Source: Paenibacillus_AM sp052180255 (lineage in GTDB: Bacteria > Bacillota > Bacilli > Paenibacillales > NBRC-103111). From it: DNA of 64,000 bases. The notes beneath the pieces were generated by a model. It was not told the origin of the DNA. It did no database searches and saw only the letters and a program-made list of their open reading frames with translations. Positions 42,648 through 51,577 of the stretch are shown here, piece by piece. A program made the position numbers and the translations under genes. The DNA is taken from positions 2,542,001-2,606,000 of the forward strand of contig NZ_CP197466.1 in the NCBI RefSeq assembly GCF_052180255.1. Direction: 5' to 3'. Positions within the stretch are counted from its first letter, which is position 1; each line of letters starts with the position of its first letter.

Positions 42648-44744
42648 TTATGAAATTTTGTTAATTTGATCGTAATAAACCGACATTTGATTAAAACTCA
42701 TCGCGACAAGTGGTATGACCAGATATAAGAAAACCAATGCATACATCGGCATAAATCCGATCATCTTCCCCCAACTTGCTTTCGTATCAATCATACGTTC
42801 ATATTCTTGCTTGCGTTGTTCCTGATAGAAAGTTCGCTCACTTTCAAGATCATCAAACGCTTGACGAATCGGAATCTTTTCAACAGCTAGCTGAAACTTC
42901 TCCACCGTCCTTGCAAAAGGCACGAAAGGCGCATCTTCTTTTAGTTGCTGCAAGGCTGTATCTGCGCCTGCTTCATAATGAAGTAAGCAATTATGAAGAG
43001 GTTCTTTAAATACAACTGCAAAACGTTCCATTGACTCTATAATCGTCTCAACCGAAATGCGTTCCATCTCGCACAATATCGCAATCACCGTATGAAATTG
43101 ATCCACTTCATTTTTCATTTCCATAGCCAGCATTTTCTTTTGAAAATAAAGCAACCAAATCGGTACGTGATATCCCATCCATCCGATCAAGATCGCAATA
43201 AGTACTTCCCACCACTTGAGATATTCTGAATTCAACGCATTAATTTTAGAAACGATTCGATTAATCGTCTGATTAATTTGTACTTCATTGCCTCCACGAT
43301 CTTGCTCACTGGACTCCTTTACTAATTGTGAAACTTGTGATCTTGAATCACCTTCTCCATTCTTTACTTGTTCTATAACATTTCGATCATAATGGACGAC
43401 CGCTTGTGCCTTTGAATCTTCCTTCTCATTTAATTTCCCGAAAATAACCCCGGGCTGCGATGTGGCTTGTACAATATTCGTAATCGCCAAAACATGCATG
43501 GTTCCGAACATAATAACTACAGTTAAAAAACTAATTAAGCAAAGCGTAATCCTCCTGATGAATAACAAATCCAATGGTAGTGGAGAGTTAGCTTCTTTCA
43601 ATAACTGTATGCATTTCTCATATTCCCTTGAGCTCTTTCGAGGCATGAACTGCTCAGCCAACCATTGAATCGGACGAACACGCTGCACTTGCTGCTCCCA
43701 GAACCTTCTCTTCGTAGCTCGTACAAAGCTTCTTTCCGTGTGTTCTTGCATTTTTCGAAGTAAAATGTACGACACTCCAATGATCACAATAATGACGATC
43801 TTAGTCATCAAACCGAATTTACCGTTATAAAACTCCTCCATCGCCGGAAAATTGTTACGTGCCCATATCTCGATCGGCGTCGTAAACAGAGCAGGTGCAA
43901 TCGCGATCGCCGTAAGGCCCTTTAACAAATAACTAAGTTTCTCCCGCTTCAATATCTCAATCTTTAATTCATTTGTTAGCCGTGTTAGTCCATTCAAGAA
44001 TAATGAACCAGTTGCGATCTTCTTATCCCCATATTCCTGAATGAGGAAAGCAATACTCGCGAACATTTTGAGAAACCGATTCGGTGCAACTTCATAGTAC
44101 CCCTCAAGTTTTTGTTCAGGATTATTCGCTGTTAATATCTCGTACACTTCTTTACCGTGAATCGCAGCCTCATATAAAGCTGTCTCAGAAGCTTCATAAA
44201 TCGCTTCATCCACCATGCCATGATGCTGATAATGATGACGAACATCACCAATTAAATCGACCAATTGCCTCAGCAATCGATCATCTATCCGATTAATGAA
44301 AGTATCAATCAAGATACTGTTGAGAATAACTGCACCTAAGAGCACCATCGCTATGAACGAAATACTCTGATTGAATAGTAAGAGCACCCCTACGATCGCA
44401 AACATCATACTTAGACAAGTAATCGCGATCTTCATCGTCTGTTTTCTCAGCATATACTCATCATACGTATGGATATGGGCGATTCGTTTACGAATCTTCC
44501 GTACATACATATTCAACAGCGGAATCCGAAGTACTTTGACATAACCACGCTGATACCACGTATTAATCCATTGTTTCGTTGCACTTCCTTGTGTTGGGGA
44601 GATAAGCATTTGTGCACGTAAACGTGAATCATATGTACCTTGCTTCATCTGTCTTCGCTCGATAACTTTAAGTGCAATTAGAATGACGAAGAACAGGAAG
44701 ATACATACACCTCCGAGCAGCAGCAAAATGTCTCTAACTGACAT
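42648..44744 (-). CDS. Fused TadB-TadC-like inner-membrane platform protein
   Basis: 698 residues with two successive halves, each with a T2SSF-like arrangement (hydrophobic pairs around a cytoplasmic helical domain). First half: membrane helices near 5-25, 95-140 and around 270-320. Second half: helices near 395-420, 525-550 and 665-690, with a large soluble helical segment (EVDQFHTVIAILCEMERISVE...) as in TadC. In standard Tad systems TadB and TadC are separate genes; here one chain carries both. ATG at 44744 follows GGGGGGAG and overlaps the end of the ATPase gene by 11 bp. It would be the membrane platform driven by the ATPase encoded just upstream. Confidence 0.75.
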   Translation of the reverse strand: MSVRDILLLLGGVCIFLFFVILIALKVIERRQMKQGTYDSRLRAQMLISPTQGSATKQWINTWYQRGYVKVLRIPLLNMYVRKIRKRIAHIHTYDEYMLRKQTMKIAITCLSMMFAIVGVLLLFNQSISFIAMVLLGAVILNSILIDTFINRIDDRLLRQLVDLIGDVRHHYQHHGMVDEAIYEASETALYEAAIHGKEVYEILTANNPEQKLEGYYEVAPNRFLKMFASIAFLIQEYGDKKIATGSLFLNGLTRLTNELKIEILKREKLSYLLKGLTAIAIAPALFTTPIEIWARNNFPAMEEFYNGKFGLMTKIVIIVIIGVSYILLRKMQEHTERSFVRATKRRFWEQQVQRVRPIQWLAEQFMPRKSSREYEKCIQLLKEANSPLPLDLLFIRRITLCLISFLTVVIMFGTMHVLAITNIVQATSQPGVIFGKLNEKEDSKAQAVVHYDRNVIEQVKNGEGDSRSQVSQLVKESSEQDRGGNEVQINQTINRIVSKINALNSEYLKWWEVLIAILIGWMGYHVPIWLLYFQKKMLAMEMKNEVDQFHTVIAILCEMERISVETIIESMERFAVVFKEPLHNCLLHYEAGADTALQQLKEDAPFVPFARTVEKFQLAVEKIPIRQAFDDLESERTFYQEQRKQEYERMIDTKASWGKMIGFMPMYALVFLYLVIPLVAMSFNQMSVYYDQINKIS

Positions 44745-46623
44745 AGCGCTCCCCCCATTGCTCCCGAACAAATTGATTAAACGCGTAGGCATCGGCTTGC
44801 GACATCAATTCGCACATTTCAAGTCGACTGTTGTCCGAAATCGGGTGCTTCACCACGTATTTACCATTTTCAAATTCAATGATATTACGTGATTCAAATT
44901 GTTGCCGATCGGTCGAGCGTTTAAAATACTCAGCCATCGTCACCATAAATTGATCCAACTTCTCTGGCAAAGGAGCATCTTGTTTAAAATCCATCGGATA
45001 AGGTGCGTTCTGTTTGATGGGAACACATTCCGTAATACGCTCCACGTATCGTTTACCGTCAAAATCACGTTTTAAATGAATATCAAAGTTAATAACACTA
45101 ATGACCTGCTGTTCGGCTAGGATTTCATTATTGAACATCCCTGTCTTCAGTAAAGAGTTACGCAATGAGAACACTAAATCCTTGAACGTTTTCGCATGAT
45201 GTGTAAAAAGCGTAAACAAGCTAGCTACCTGCGACATTTGGATCATCCATGCAGCGACTGGATCTGTAGCCACCTCACCCAGAATATTGACCGTTCCATC
45301 TGTCTTCTTCTGCACATCCAGCCCATCCTGCCCCGAAATCGTGTCAGTCTCCCGTAAGCTCAAAATGTTGCGCTCTTTATAAATTTTTCTTAAATGTAGT
45401 TCAAAAGCAACTTCCTGCACACGGATGTTGTATTTGGCACTTATATAGGTGATCATCGCCATCAAAAATGTTGTCTTCCCACTACCTTGTGCTCCAGTAA
45501 TTGCCGTAATGCGACAACCTTTCACTAAGTACTTCACCAAGGAAATAACAAGCTCGGAACCCTCATCCTTCACCAGCTGCTCAAGGGTTGCATTGGGAAT
45601 ATCAAATTTACGAACGAAGAATGCCCAAGACTCTGCAAACCGAGGTCGAACAACTACTACACGCGAGCCATCTTTCATCTCATTGATCTTAAATCCATTT
45701 GATTCGGACAATTGGCCTGGTGCATTGTATTTATAAATATTTTGACATACACGCTTAAGTTCCATCTCTGATCCAAACGATAGAAACGCGAAATGGACCG
45801 ATTTCCCTTTATAAAACAACCACACACTGTCATGCGTCTGTGGGATCTTATTGTTCATCTGCATCGTATACATATCGAGCTCCGAAGTATGCTGGCTAAA
45901 CGAACTCGGAATACCTGATACCCCACCAGACACCCCGTCAATATTCATATCGCGGATTTCGTCAATGACGGAGAAACCCTTATAGTTCTGGTAAATACGC
46001 TGAACAATGATGTTCATTTTATCTTCGAAAGCTAGATGTCTGTGAACTGATTTATAAATCTTCTCGATTTCGCTGCTTGTCACAATGAAAGATTCCGTTT
46101 CACCATTTTCAATGACCCATTTAGGTTTGACTAGATCATGCTTTTCTAAAAACATACTAAGTGCGTCAAACTGATGCTTTTTCTTATAAATATGTAACAG
46201 GATCTCAAACTGATCTTGAATCGATAACAACTCCCGGTTATCAAATGCAATGACTTGATTGATGTTTGTTTCATCCAGTCCATATGTATGCTGCAGCAAA
46301 TCGTAGATAAATGCTTTGACATAAGTCTTCGCATTGAGATCCCCATAGCTACAAGTCTTAAGCGCTGTTTTCAATTCATAACGTTTATTCTTCCGCCTTG
46401 TAAACTCTTCTTCTGACAGTCCTAGATCATATAAGCTGCTGCTCGTAATTTCACTTAAAGTTGTCTTCACATAGCTCGTCATCACATCAATTCTGAACTT
46501 GTTGACATCAATCTTAGATTTCTGAGGCGCTTGCTTATTTCCAGTTACCTTAAACCAGATCAGCATCCCTGCCATGCCTACAATAATTAAGATTCCGATC
46601 AGGTTAATCGTATAAAATGTCAC
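44734..46623 (-). CDS. TadA/CpaF-like secretion ATPase with N-terminal membrane helix
   Basis: 629-residue ATPase of the type II/IV secretion superfamily. Walker A GAQGSGKTTFL (about 386-396), an acidic Walker-B-region segment NILGEVATDPVAAW, and the His box FTLFTHHAKTFKDL mark the CpaF/TadA motor. Before it lies an N-terminal domain (about 40-340), and the first 27 residues are a hydrophobic segment (INLIGILIIVGMAGMLIWF) that should anchor the protein in the membrane; these motors are normally soluble. It starts 2 bp after the ParA-like gene stop. It should power assembly of the operon's filament. Confidence 0.85.
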   Translation of the reverse strand: MTFYTINLIGILIIVGMAGMLIWFKVTGNKQAPQKSKIDVNKFRIDVMTSYVKTTLSEITSSSLYDLGLSEEEFTRRKNKRYELKTALKTCSYGDLNAKTYVKAFIYDLLQHTYGLDETNINQVIAFDNRELLSIQDQFEILLHIYKKKHQFDALSMFLEKHDLVKPKWVIENGETESFIVTSSEIEKIYKSVHRHLAFEDKMNIIVQRIYQNYKGFSVIDEIRDMNIDGVSGGVSGIPSSFSQHTSELDMYTMQMNNKIPQTHDSVWLFYKGKSVHFAFLSFGSEMELKRVCQNIYKYNAPGQLSESNGFKINEMKDGSRVVVVRPRFAESWAFFVRKFDIPNATLEQLVKDEGSELVISLVKYLVKGCRITAITGAQGSGKTTFLMAMITYISAKYNIRVQEVAFELHLRKIYKERNILSLRETDTISGQDGLDVQKKTDGTVNILGEVATDPVAAWMIQMSQVASLFTLFTHHAKTFKDLVFSLRNSLLKTGMFNNEILAEQQVISVINFDIHLKRDFDGKRYVERITECVPIKQNAPYPMDFKQDAPLPEKLDQFMVTMAEYFKRSTDRQQFESRNIIEFENGKYVVKHPISDNSRLEMCELMSQADAYAFNQFVREQWGERYVS

Positions 46624-46625
46624 TT

Positions 46626-47462
46626 TTACCCCCTCCCCTCACTTAAGAGATCAATATCAACTCCTAGACGGGATAAAGTACCACGGGCAAATCGTTGAAC
46701 TTCACTAATAAAAAAATAGTTAGGATGGCCTTTCTTTACATTGCGATTACGAACGAAGAAATCAAGTACCTGCTGATCGTTCCATGCATCTAAAAATTCT
46801 GCACAATGCGGAACTGTATAAATAGGCTGCTTAACCTTAAAACGTCTAGCAATGTTATTCACGGTATACTTGGAATGACGATCATATTGTCCAAGCACAA
46901 TTATATAGGGTACTTGATCTAAGGCAGCTGGCCAATGTTCCTTTGAAAAGAATCGATCCAGTACCTGAATGTTCTGATTCAAGTTCACTACAATAAGATC
47001 AGCCGCTTGCATCACTTGTTGTGTAAGTAAATTTGAAGTCTCGCTATTTACATCAATCCAAATATGGTCATAATGTTGTTTCGCATGTGCCATAATCATT
47101 GGCATCACTTTGATCATATTCTCATCAAAAGCTTCCTGTTCATTGTGCGGACCCACTAATAAATCTAGACGTTCCTTAAGTATAGGAAGCGTGTAATCCT
47201 TCATATTATCCGCGGTAAGCAGGTTACTACGTGCTAATCGAGTTAAGGCATCTATCCCCGTATTCGTCATATCCAGCAAGTGCTGATCCTGTTGTACCCG
47301 CTGCTTAACGTAGGCTGTTTCTATGGTTGACCACATGCCATTCGTATGTGCAATCAAATTTTTGGTCATATACTCAAGCCCTGCAATTGTTGCCAATGCG
47401 ATAAGATTACCCGTTGTTCCTGCTTGTCCACGGGCAGATCCCCAGAATGCGATTTGACTCAT
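46626..47462 (-). CDS. ParA/MinD-like (TadZ/CpaE-type) protein with altered P-loop
   Basis: 278 residues with a ParA/MinD-type fold: N-terminal IAFWGSARGQAGTTGNLIAL occupies the position of the deviant Walker A (KGGxGKT), but the key lysine is absent. Later strands HYDHIWIDVNSET and AADLIVVNLNQ match Walker A' and B surroundings. TadZ/CpaE proteins localise Tad machines to the pole and some lack ATPase residues, so this fits a localisation role. It begins where the preceding gene ends (TAATG overlap). Confidence 0.75.
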   Translation of the reverse strand: MSQIAFWGSARGQAGTTGNLIALATIAGLEYMTKNLIAHTNGMWSTIETAYVKQRVQQDQHLLDMTNTGIDALTRLARSNLLTADNMKDYTLPILKERLDLLVGPHNEQEAFDENMIKVMPMIMAHAKQHYDHIWIDVNSETSNLLTQQVMQAADLIVVNLNQNIQVLDRFFSKEHWPAALDQVPYIIVLGQYDRHSKYTVNNIARRFKVKQPIYTVPHCAEFLDAWNDQQVLDFFVRNRNVKKGHPNYFFISEVQRFARGTLSRLGVDIDLLSEGRG

Positions 47463-48190
47463 TAATGTCTCCCCTTTCTTACCCGTTTGAAAGCAGATTT
47501 CACTTCTGCATGTGTAAGTCCACTCATTTCAGCTGCGACCTCCATTAGAATCGTCTGATACGATTTCGACAGACGATTCAATCGCAGTCGGTTGCTATAT
47601 TGATTATCAATTTTGGCTGCATAATCAACTTCATCCAGCTCAATCATATAAAACTCACCTGACCAAGCAATCGGATGATGAGCAAGCATTTTCTCAAAAT
47701 ATTCAACAGACAAGTGACAATCTGCTGCATCTTTAATTACAGGGATGAATGTGGTATATCCAGAGTTCGCTTGCTTTGGTAGCACCTTTTGTAATATTTC
47801 ATCGTTTACATGCGTACAGCTTTTCTCATAATTCGTAACTAGCACTCGTTGACAATAGTCTTGAATATTAATCCCCTCAAAAAATGCCTCATGATTGGTA
47901 TCGATCATAATGATGTCAAATCCAGTCGTTTTCAGTGATTGACCTTCAAACTGTACCGATTCTAAATAACTTTCTACTTCCATGGCCGTCTTCATCCCAT
48001 AAGAAACATAAAATCCTTCATACTCCGTCATATCACCTGCTGCATCAATATGGGGTACAGCATACTTTAACTTCTGCTCAGAAGTTGCATCAATAAGTAA
48101 GATCTTCTGCCCTGCAGCAGCCAAGATCGCTGCAATGTACAGCATCAGATCCGACTTATCACATGCCCCCACAAACAAGATTTGCTTCAT
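47462..48190 (-). CDS. Second ParA-like protein, degenerate P-loop
   Basis: 242 residues. The start KQILFVGACDKSDLMLYIAAIL followed by GQKILLIDATSEQ has the strand-loop-helix-strand layout of ParA/ArsA NTPases, but GACDKSD replaces the glycine-rich P-loop, so ATP hydrolysis is doubtful. FDIIMIDTNHEAFF and RVLVTNYEKS correspond to the A' and following strands. ATG at 48190 follows AGGAGAAAGAG. Two consecutive ParA-like genes suggest a heteromeric localisation or docking factor. Confidence 0.7.
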   Translation of the reverse strand: MKQILFVGACDKSDLMLYIAAILAAAGQKILLIDATSEQKLKYAVPHIDAAGDMTEYEGFYVSYGMKTAMEVESYLESVQFEGQSLKTTGFDIIMIDTNHEAFFEGINIQDYCQRVLVTNYEKSCTHVNDEILQKVLPKQANSGYTTFIPVIKDAADCHLSVEYFEKMLAHHPIAWSGEFYMIELDEVDYAAKIDNQYSNRLRLNRLSKSYQTILMEVAAEMSGLTHAEVKSAFKRVRKGRH

Positions 48191-48208
48191 CTCTTTCTCC
48201 TGCCTCAC

Positions 48209-49306
48209 CTACGGATTCAACCGATTTTTATCGGATTCATTTATAACGTCATCTTGCTTGTTCTTCGTTTCTTGCTCATTACTCGTAGCCCCACTTAGGC
48301 TTCCCTTATGTAAGGTTCCAAGTTCAGGACCTGAACTTAATGGAGCACCATTTCTTTGCACGCCAGATGAGTTGGAATGTGGTAACTCTGTTCTTGATTG
48401 ATTCTGGTTTTGCGCTTGATCTTGTGACTGAACTTGAGTTTGGGTCTGATTCTGTGACTGAGTACGTCCAGATTGAACTCGTGATTTTTGCGCTGCATCC
48501 ATTTCCTCTAAATCTTTATCTAATTGCTGCCTCATTCGCTTCGCTAATTCATCTTTAGCACGTTCCAGCACGTTAGGATCATTCTTAAGCAATTCTAATA
48601 CTTTCAAATTCGCAGGATAGTTCACAATTGCTGCTTCTTGCATATAGGGATCGACATAGCTTAACGCATAAATCTTTGCCCCTTGTAAATAGGCATCTAC
48701 AATTGCACTTGAGAAATTTAAAATCTCAACTTCATTCATGTCATACCAAACCGTGCCTAACGCTAGATCCTTTACTTTCTTCTTGGCAAGTACAATATAA
48801 TCTTGACCTGTCGGGAAATTGATCCGCACATCAACAAAATCATCCTTTTTCAGCTTGCTTGGTAGGGTGATCATATTAAATTCTTGTGACCTGATATCTC
48901 GCTTAATCCAGCCTTCTTCAAAAAGCATTGGCGCTGTTAATGGTGTTCGGTCACCTAAGTTGATTTTCAAAACTTTACCAACAGCCATATCGCCATTTGT
49001 AATTACATTATCAGGAGCTTGATGCTGATCTACCTCTATAAATGTGAAATCTTCACTCGTAAGCTTCGTTCCAGCAAGCAGTTCCTTATTAGCCACTAGG
49101 ATCGATTGTTTAACTACAGCCGTTTGCTGGGTGACAAGTTCAGCTACTTTCATCTTCTTCTCATATTCTTCGCGTATTCGTTTTGTCTCCTTCGAATGTT
49201 CGACTAGGTTGTAGGTGACCACTCCCGCTCCAACAAGTCCCATCGAAAGTGCTCCAATCATTCCCGCAACCATTAAATTTTTCGTTCTTTGCCGTATTAC
49301 AGACAC
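48209..49306 (-). CDS. SAF-domain protein (CpaB/RcpC-like), first gene of the Tad-like operon
   Basis: 365 residues. One membrane helix near the N-terminus (NLMVAGMIGALSMGLVGAGVVTY), a short coiled coil, then a SAF-type domain (VANKELLAGTKLTSEDF... through DMAVGKVLKINLGDRTPLTAPMLF) as in CpaB/RcpC, followed by a region with LPSKLKKDDFVDVRINF. The C-terminal about 90 residues are disordered and rich in Gln, Ser, Asn and Thr, a feature not typical of CpaB. GTG at 49306 with GAGAGGGG is preferred; a longer frame runs into the preceding terminator. In Gram-negatives CpaB assists the outer-membrane secretin, absent here, so its task must differ, perhaps wall passage. Confidence 0.8.
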   Translation of the reverse strand: MSVIRQRTKNLMVAGMIGALSMGLVGAGVVTYNLVEHSKETKRIREEYEKKMKVAELVTQQTAVVKQSILVANKELLAGTKLTSEDFTFIEVDQHQAPDNVITNGDMAVGKVLKINLGDRTPLTAPMLFEEGWIKRDIRSQEFNMITLPSKLKKDDFVDVRINFPTGQDYIVLAKKKVKDLALGTVWYDMNEVEILNFSSAIVDAYLQGAKIYALSYVDPYMQEAAIVNYPANLKVLELLKNDPNVLERAKDELAKRMRQQLDKDLEEMDAAQKSRVQSGRTQSQNQTQTQVQSQDQAQNQNQSRTELPHSNSSGVQRNGAPLSSGPELGTLHKGSLSGATSNEQETKNKQDDVINESDKNRLNP

Positions 49307-49336
49307 AAACTTGATTCCCCTCTCTCGTAAAACAAT

Positions 49337-49379
49337 AAAAAAAGCACGCATAAACCCCTTATAGGTTTAAGCGTGCTTC
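49337..49379 (-). terminator. Terminator of the miaB-ricA unit, just before the Tad-like operon
   Basis: AAGCACGC / GCGTGCTT with an inner AAACC / GGTTT pairing, then a T run on the reverse strand. It lies only about 31 bp before the start of the SAF-domain gene, so the operon either starts in this interval or reads through the hairpin. Confidence 0.88.
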
Positions 49380-49454
49380 GCTTTTATGGTAAATTATGTT
49401 TTATTTTCATTTCCGTAATTAATGATACTGGAATCCATACGAACTGTCAAACGA

Positions 49455-49907
49455 TTATTCGTTGCAGCTTGTAGGTGGAGCAGCTTCCCCTGACTCTACA
49501 TCAATCTTATCTGAAATGGAATCACGAATCACATTGATTACCAATTGCAATAAGTAATTGATATCTTGTTGCGATTGCTTAAACTCGCTGACAAGTGGAA
49601 TATTATCAAGCTCATCTTGAAGTTGATCAATTTCACCTTCAATTTTTGTAACCATATCTGCATTCTTGAACGTTTCGAAAGCAACGATCTCTTTTTGTTT
49701 CTTTTTGATCGATGAAATCAGCTTTTGAATACTTTCATTTGTAGCGATTTGTTTTTCGGCTTGTTGGAAGTACTTTACTTCATGTGAAGTTGTAATCAGA
49801 TCTGCAAGTTCTTTCGCTCTTGCTAAGATATCTTCACGAACGATACTTTCAGTAACCGTAAACGTCTCAATTTGTTTACATGCGGACAACTCAACCTTTT
49901 TAGCCAC
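49455..49907 (-). CDS. ricA: RicA (YmcA) RNA-processing regulator
   Basis: Component of the RicAFT (YmcA-YlbF-YaaT) complex that works with RNase Y in mRNA maturation and affects biofilm, competence and sporulation. The protein (150 aa) is an all-helical YlbF/YmcA family member: ILARAKELADLITTSHEVKYFQQAE, ESIQKLISSIKKKQKEIVAFE. Cysteines in the N-terminal part and a C-terminal TSCNE fit the Fe-S-liganding Cys of the family. It directly follows miaB, the same order as ymcB-ymcA in B. subtilis. GTG at 49907 with AGGGAGAG upstream is preferred. Confidence 0.88.
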   Translation of the reverse strand: MAKKVELSACKQIETFTVTESIVREDILARAKELADLITTSHEVKYFQQAEKQIATNESIQKLISSIKKKQKEIVAFETFKNADMVTKIEGEIDQLQDELDNIPLVSEFKQSQQDINYLLQLVINVIRDSISDKIDVESGEAAPPTSCNE

Positions 49908-49937
49908 AATCAAACACTCTCCCTGTCTATGCATCAA

Positions 49938-51419
49938 TTATACAGTCTTTTGAAGCGGAGTCTCGATCAGTTCGCCCTTTAGGAACCACGTCTTTGCCTC
50001 CGTAACACGTAAATGAACAATCGTGCCTATAAGCTCTCGGCTACCTACAAAATGAATGAGCTTGTTCGTACGAGTCCGAGCAGAAAGCACATTCGCATCA
50101 TTCTTGCTTTCTCCTTCAACAAGAACTTCGACAACCTGCCCAATCAACTTCTGATTGCTTTCACTACTGAACGTCGCGATCACTTCATTCAGACGCTGCA
50201 ATCTAGCTTTTTTCACTTCAAGAGGAACATTATCCTCCATCGCTGCAGCCGGTGTTCCCTCACGTGGTGAGTAGATGAATGTAAATGCGAAATCGAAACC
50301 AACTTCTTTTACAAGACTCATCGTTTCTTCGAACTGTTCGTCCGTTTCACCAGGGAACCCAACAATAATATCCGTACTCAATACCACATCTGGCATAACC
50401 GTTTTGATCTTTGAAGCAAGTTCCAAGTACCGCTCACGCGTATATTTACGACTCATCTTCTTCAAGATCTCGGTGCTCCCTGATTGAACCGGTAGATGGA
50501 TATGCTCCATTAAGTTACCTTTTTTACCCAGCACTTCAATGAGATGATCATCAAAATCACGCGGATGCGACGTCATGAAACGCACGCGTGGCACATCTAT
50601 TTTACGAATATCATTCATCAAATCTCCGAATAAATACTCGATATCATCAAAATCTTTACCATATGCATTCACATTCTGTCCGAGTAAAGTGATCTCTTTA
50701 AACCCTTGACGAGCAAGATCACGTACCTCTGCAAGCACATCTTCTGGTCTACGACTGCGTTCTTTACCACGAGTATATGGAACGATGCAATAGGTGCAGA
50801 ATTTATCACAGCCATACATGATATTCACCCAAGCACGCATACCCTCACGTTTCTTCGGCATATTTTCGACGATGTCGCCCTCTTTGGACCAAACTTCAAC
50901 GACCATCTCTTTTGAAAAATAAGCTTCTTTAAGTAGGGATGGCAATCTATGAATATTATGTGTTCCAAAAATAATGTCTACAAACGCATGTTTCTTCAGA
51001 ATACGGTTTACTACCGCTTCTTCTTGCGACATACATCCACAGACACCTAAAATTAAGCCAGGCTTCTGCAATTTGAGAGTTTTCAAGTGCCCCAATTCAC
51101 CAAACACTTTATCTTCTGCATTCTCGCGAATCGCACATGTGTTTAACAAAATAATATCTGCCTCTTGACGATCCTCAGTGCCCGTATAGCCCATTGCTTC
51201 GAGCATACCCTTCATTGTTTCAGTGTCATGCTCATTCATTTGACAGCCATAAGTTTGGATCAGGTAATGCTTGTCTTTGCCAAGCTCCTTATCCTCATCT
51301 GGTATCTGGAAGTCATAATGAACTTTTATATCTTCTTTCCCACGTTTCTTAGCATCTGTCAGAGAGGGTGGTTGAAAATATTTGGAAAAATCCTTTTCGG
51401 ATTTTGTATGTTGAGACAC
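49938..51419 (-). CDS. miaB: tRNA-2-methylthio-N6-dimethylallyladenosine synthase
   Basis: Radical SAM methylthiotransferase adding a methylthio group to i6A37 of tRNAs reading UNN codons. Auxiliary-cluster cysteines in the N-terminal UPF0004 domain: Cys59 (YGCQMNEHD), Cys95 (NTCAIREN) and the CGC around 127-129. The radical SAM motif CDKFCTYC has Cys204, Cys208 and Cys211. A TRAM domain closes the protein (about 425-490). Length 493 aa, with an N-terminal extension as in Bacillus MiaB. Followed by ricA at 30 bp. Confidence 0.97.
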   Translation of the reverse strand: MSQHTKSEKDFSKYFQPPSLTDAKKRGKEDIKVHYDFQIPDEDKELGKDKHYLIQTYGCQMNEHDTETMKGMLEAMGYTGTEDRQEADIILLNTCAIRENAEDKVFGELGHLKTLKLQKPGLILGVCGCMSQEEAVVNRILKKHAFVDIIFGTHNIHRLPSLLKEAYFSKEMVVEVWSKEGDIVENMPKKREGMRAWVNIMYGCDKFCTYCIVPYTRGKERSRRPEDVLAEVRDLARQGFKEITLLGQNVNAYGKDFDDIEYLFGDLMNDIRKIDVPRVRFMTSHPRDFDDHLIEVLGKKGNLMEHIHLPVQSGSTEILKKMSRKYTRERYLELASKIKTVMPDVVLSTDIIVGFPGETDEQFEETMSLVKEVGFDFAFTFIYSPREGTPAAAMEDNVPLEVKKARLQRLNEVIATFSSESNQKLIGQVVEVLVEGESKNDANVLSARTRTNKLIHFVGSRELIGTIVHLRVTEAKTWFLKGELIETPLQKTV

Positions 51420-51532
51420 GTACCATTCCTCCTTTTGTAATCCAGAACGTACTCATAACTTACATTATACCACCTGTCTAGGTAGGTTTTCAAAAGAAAT
51501 CAAGGGATTTTGTGGCAGTATCTTGTAAAATA

Positions 51533-51559
51533 AAAAAGAACGAGCAAGTAGCTCGTTCC
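51533..51559 (-). terminator. Terminator of pduL
   Basis: GAACGAGC / GCTCGTTC perfect 8-bp stem with a 5-nt loop and T run on the reverse strand, 19 bp after the gene. Confidence 0.88.
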
Positions 51560-51577
51560 TCTTATGACTTTAAAAGA

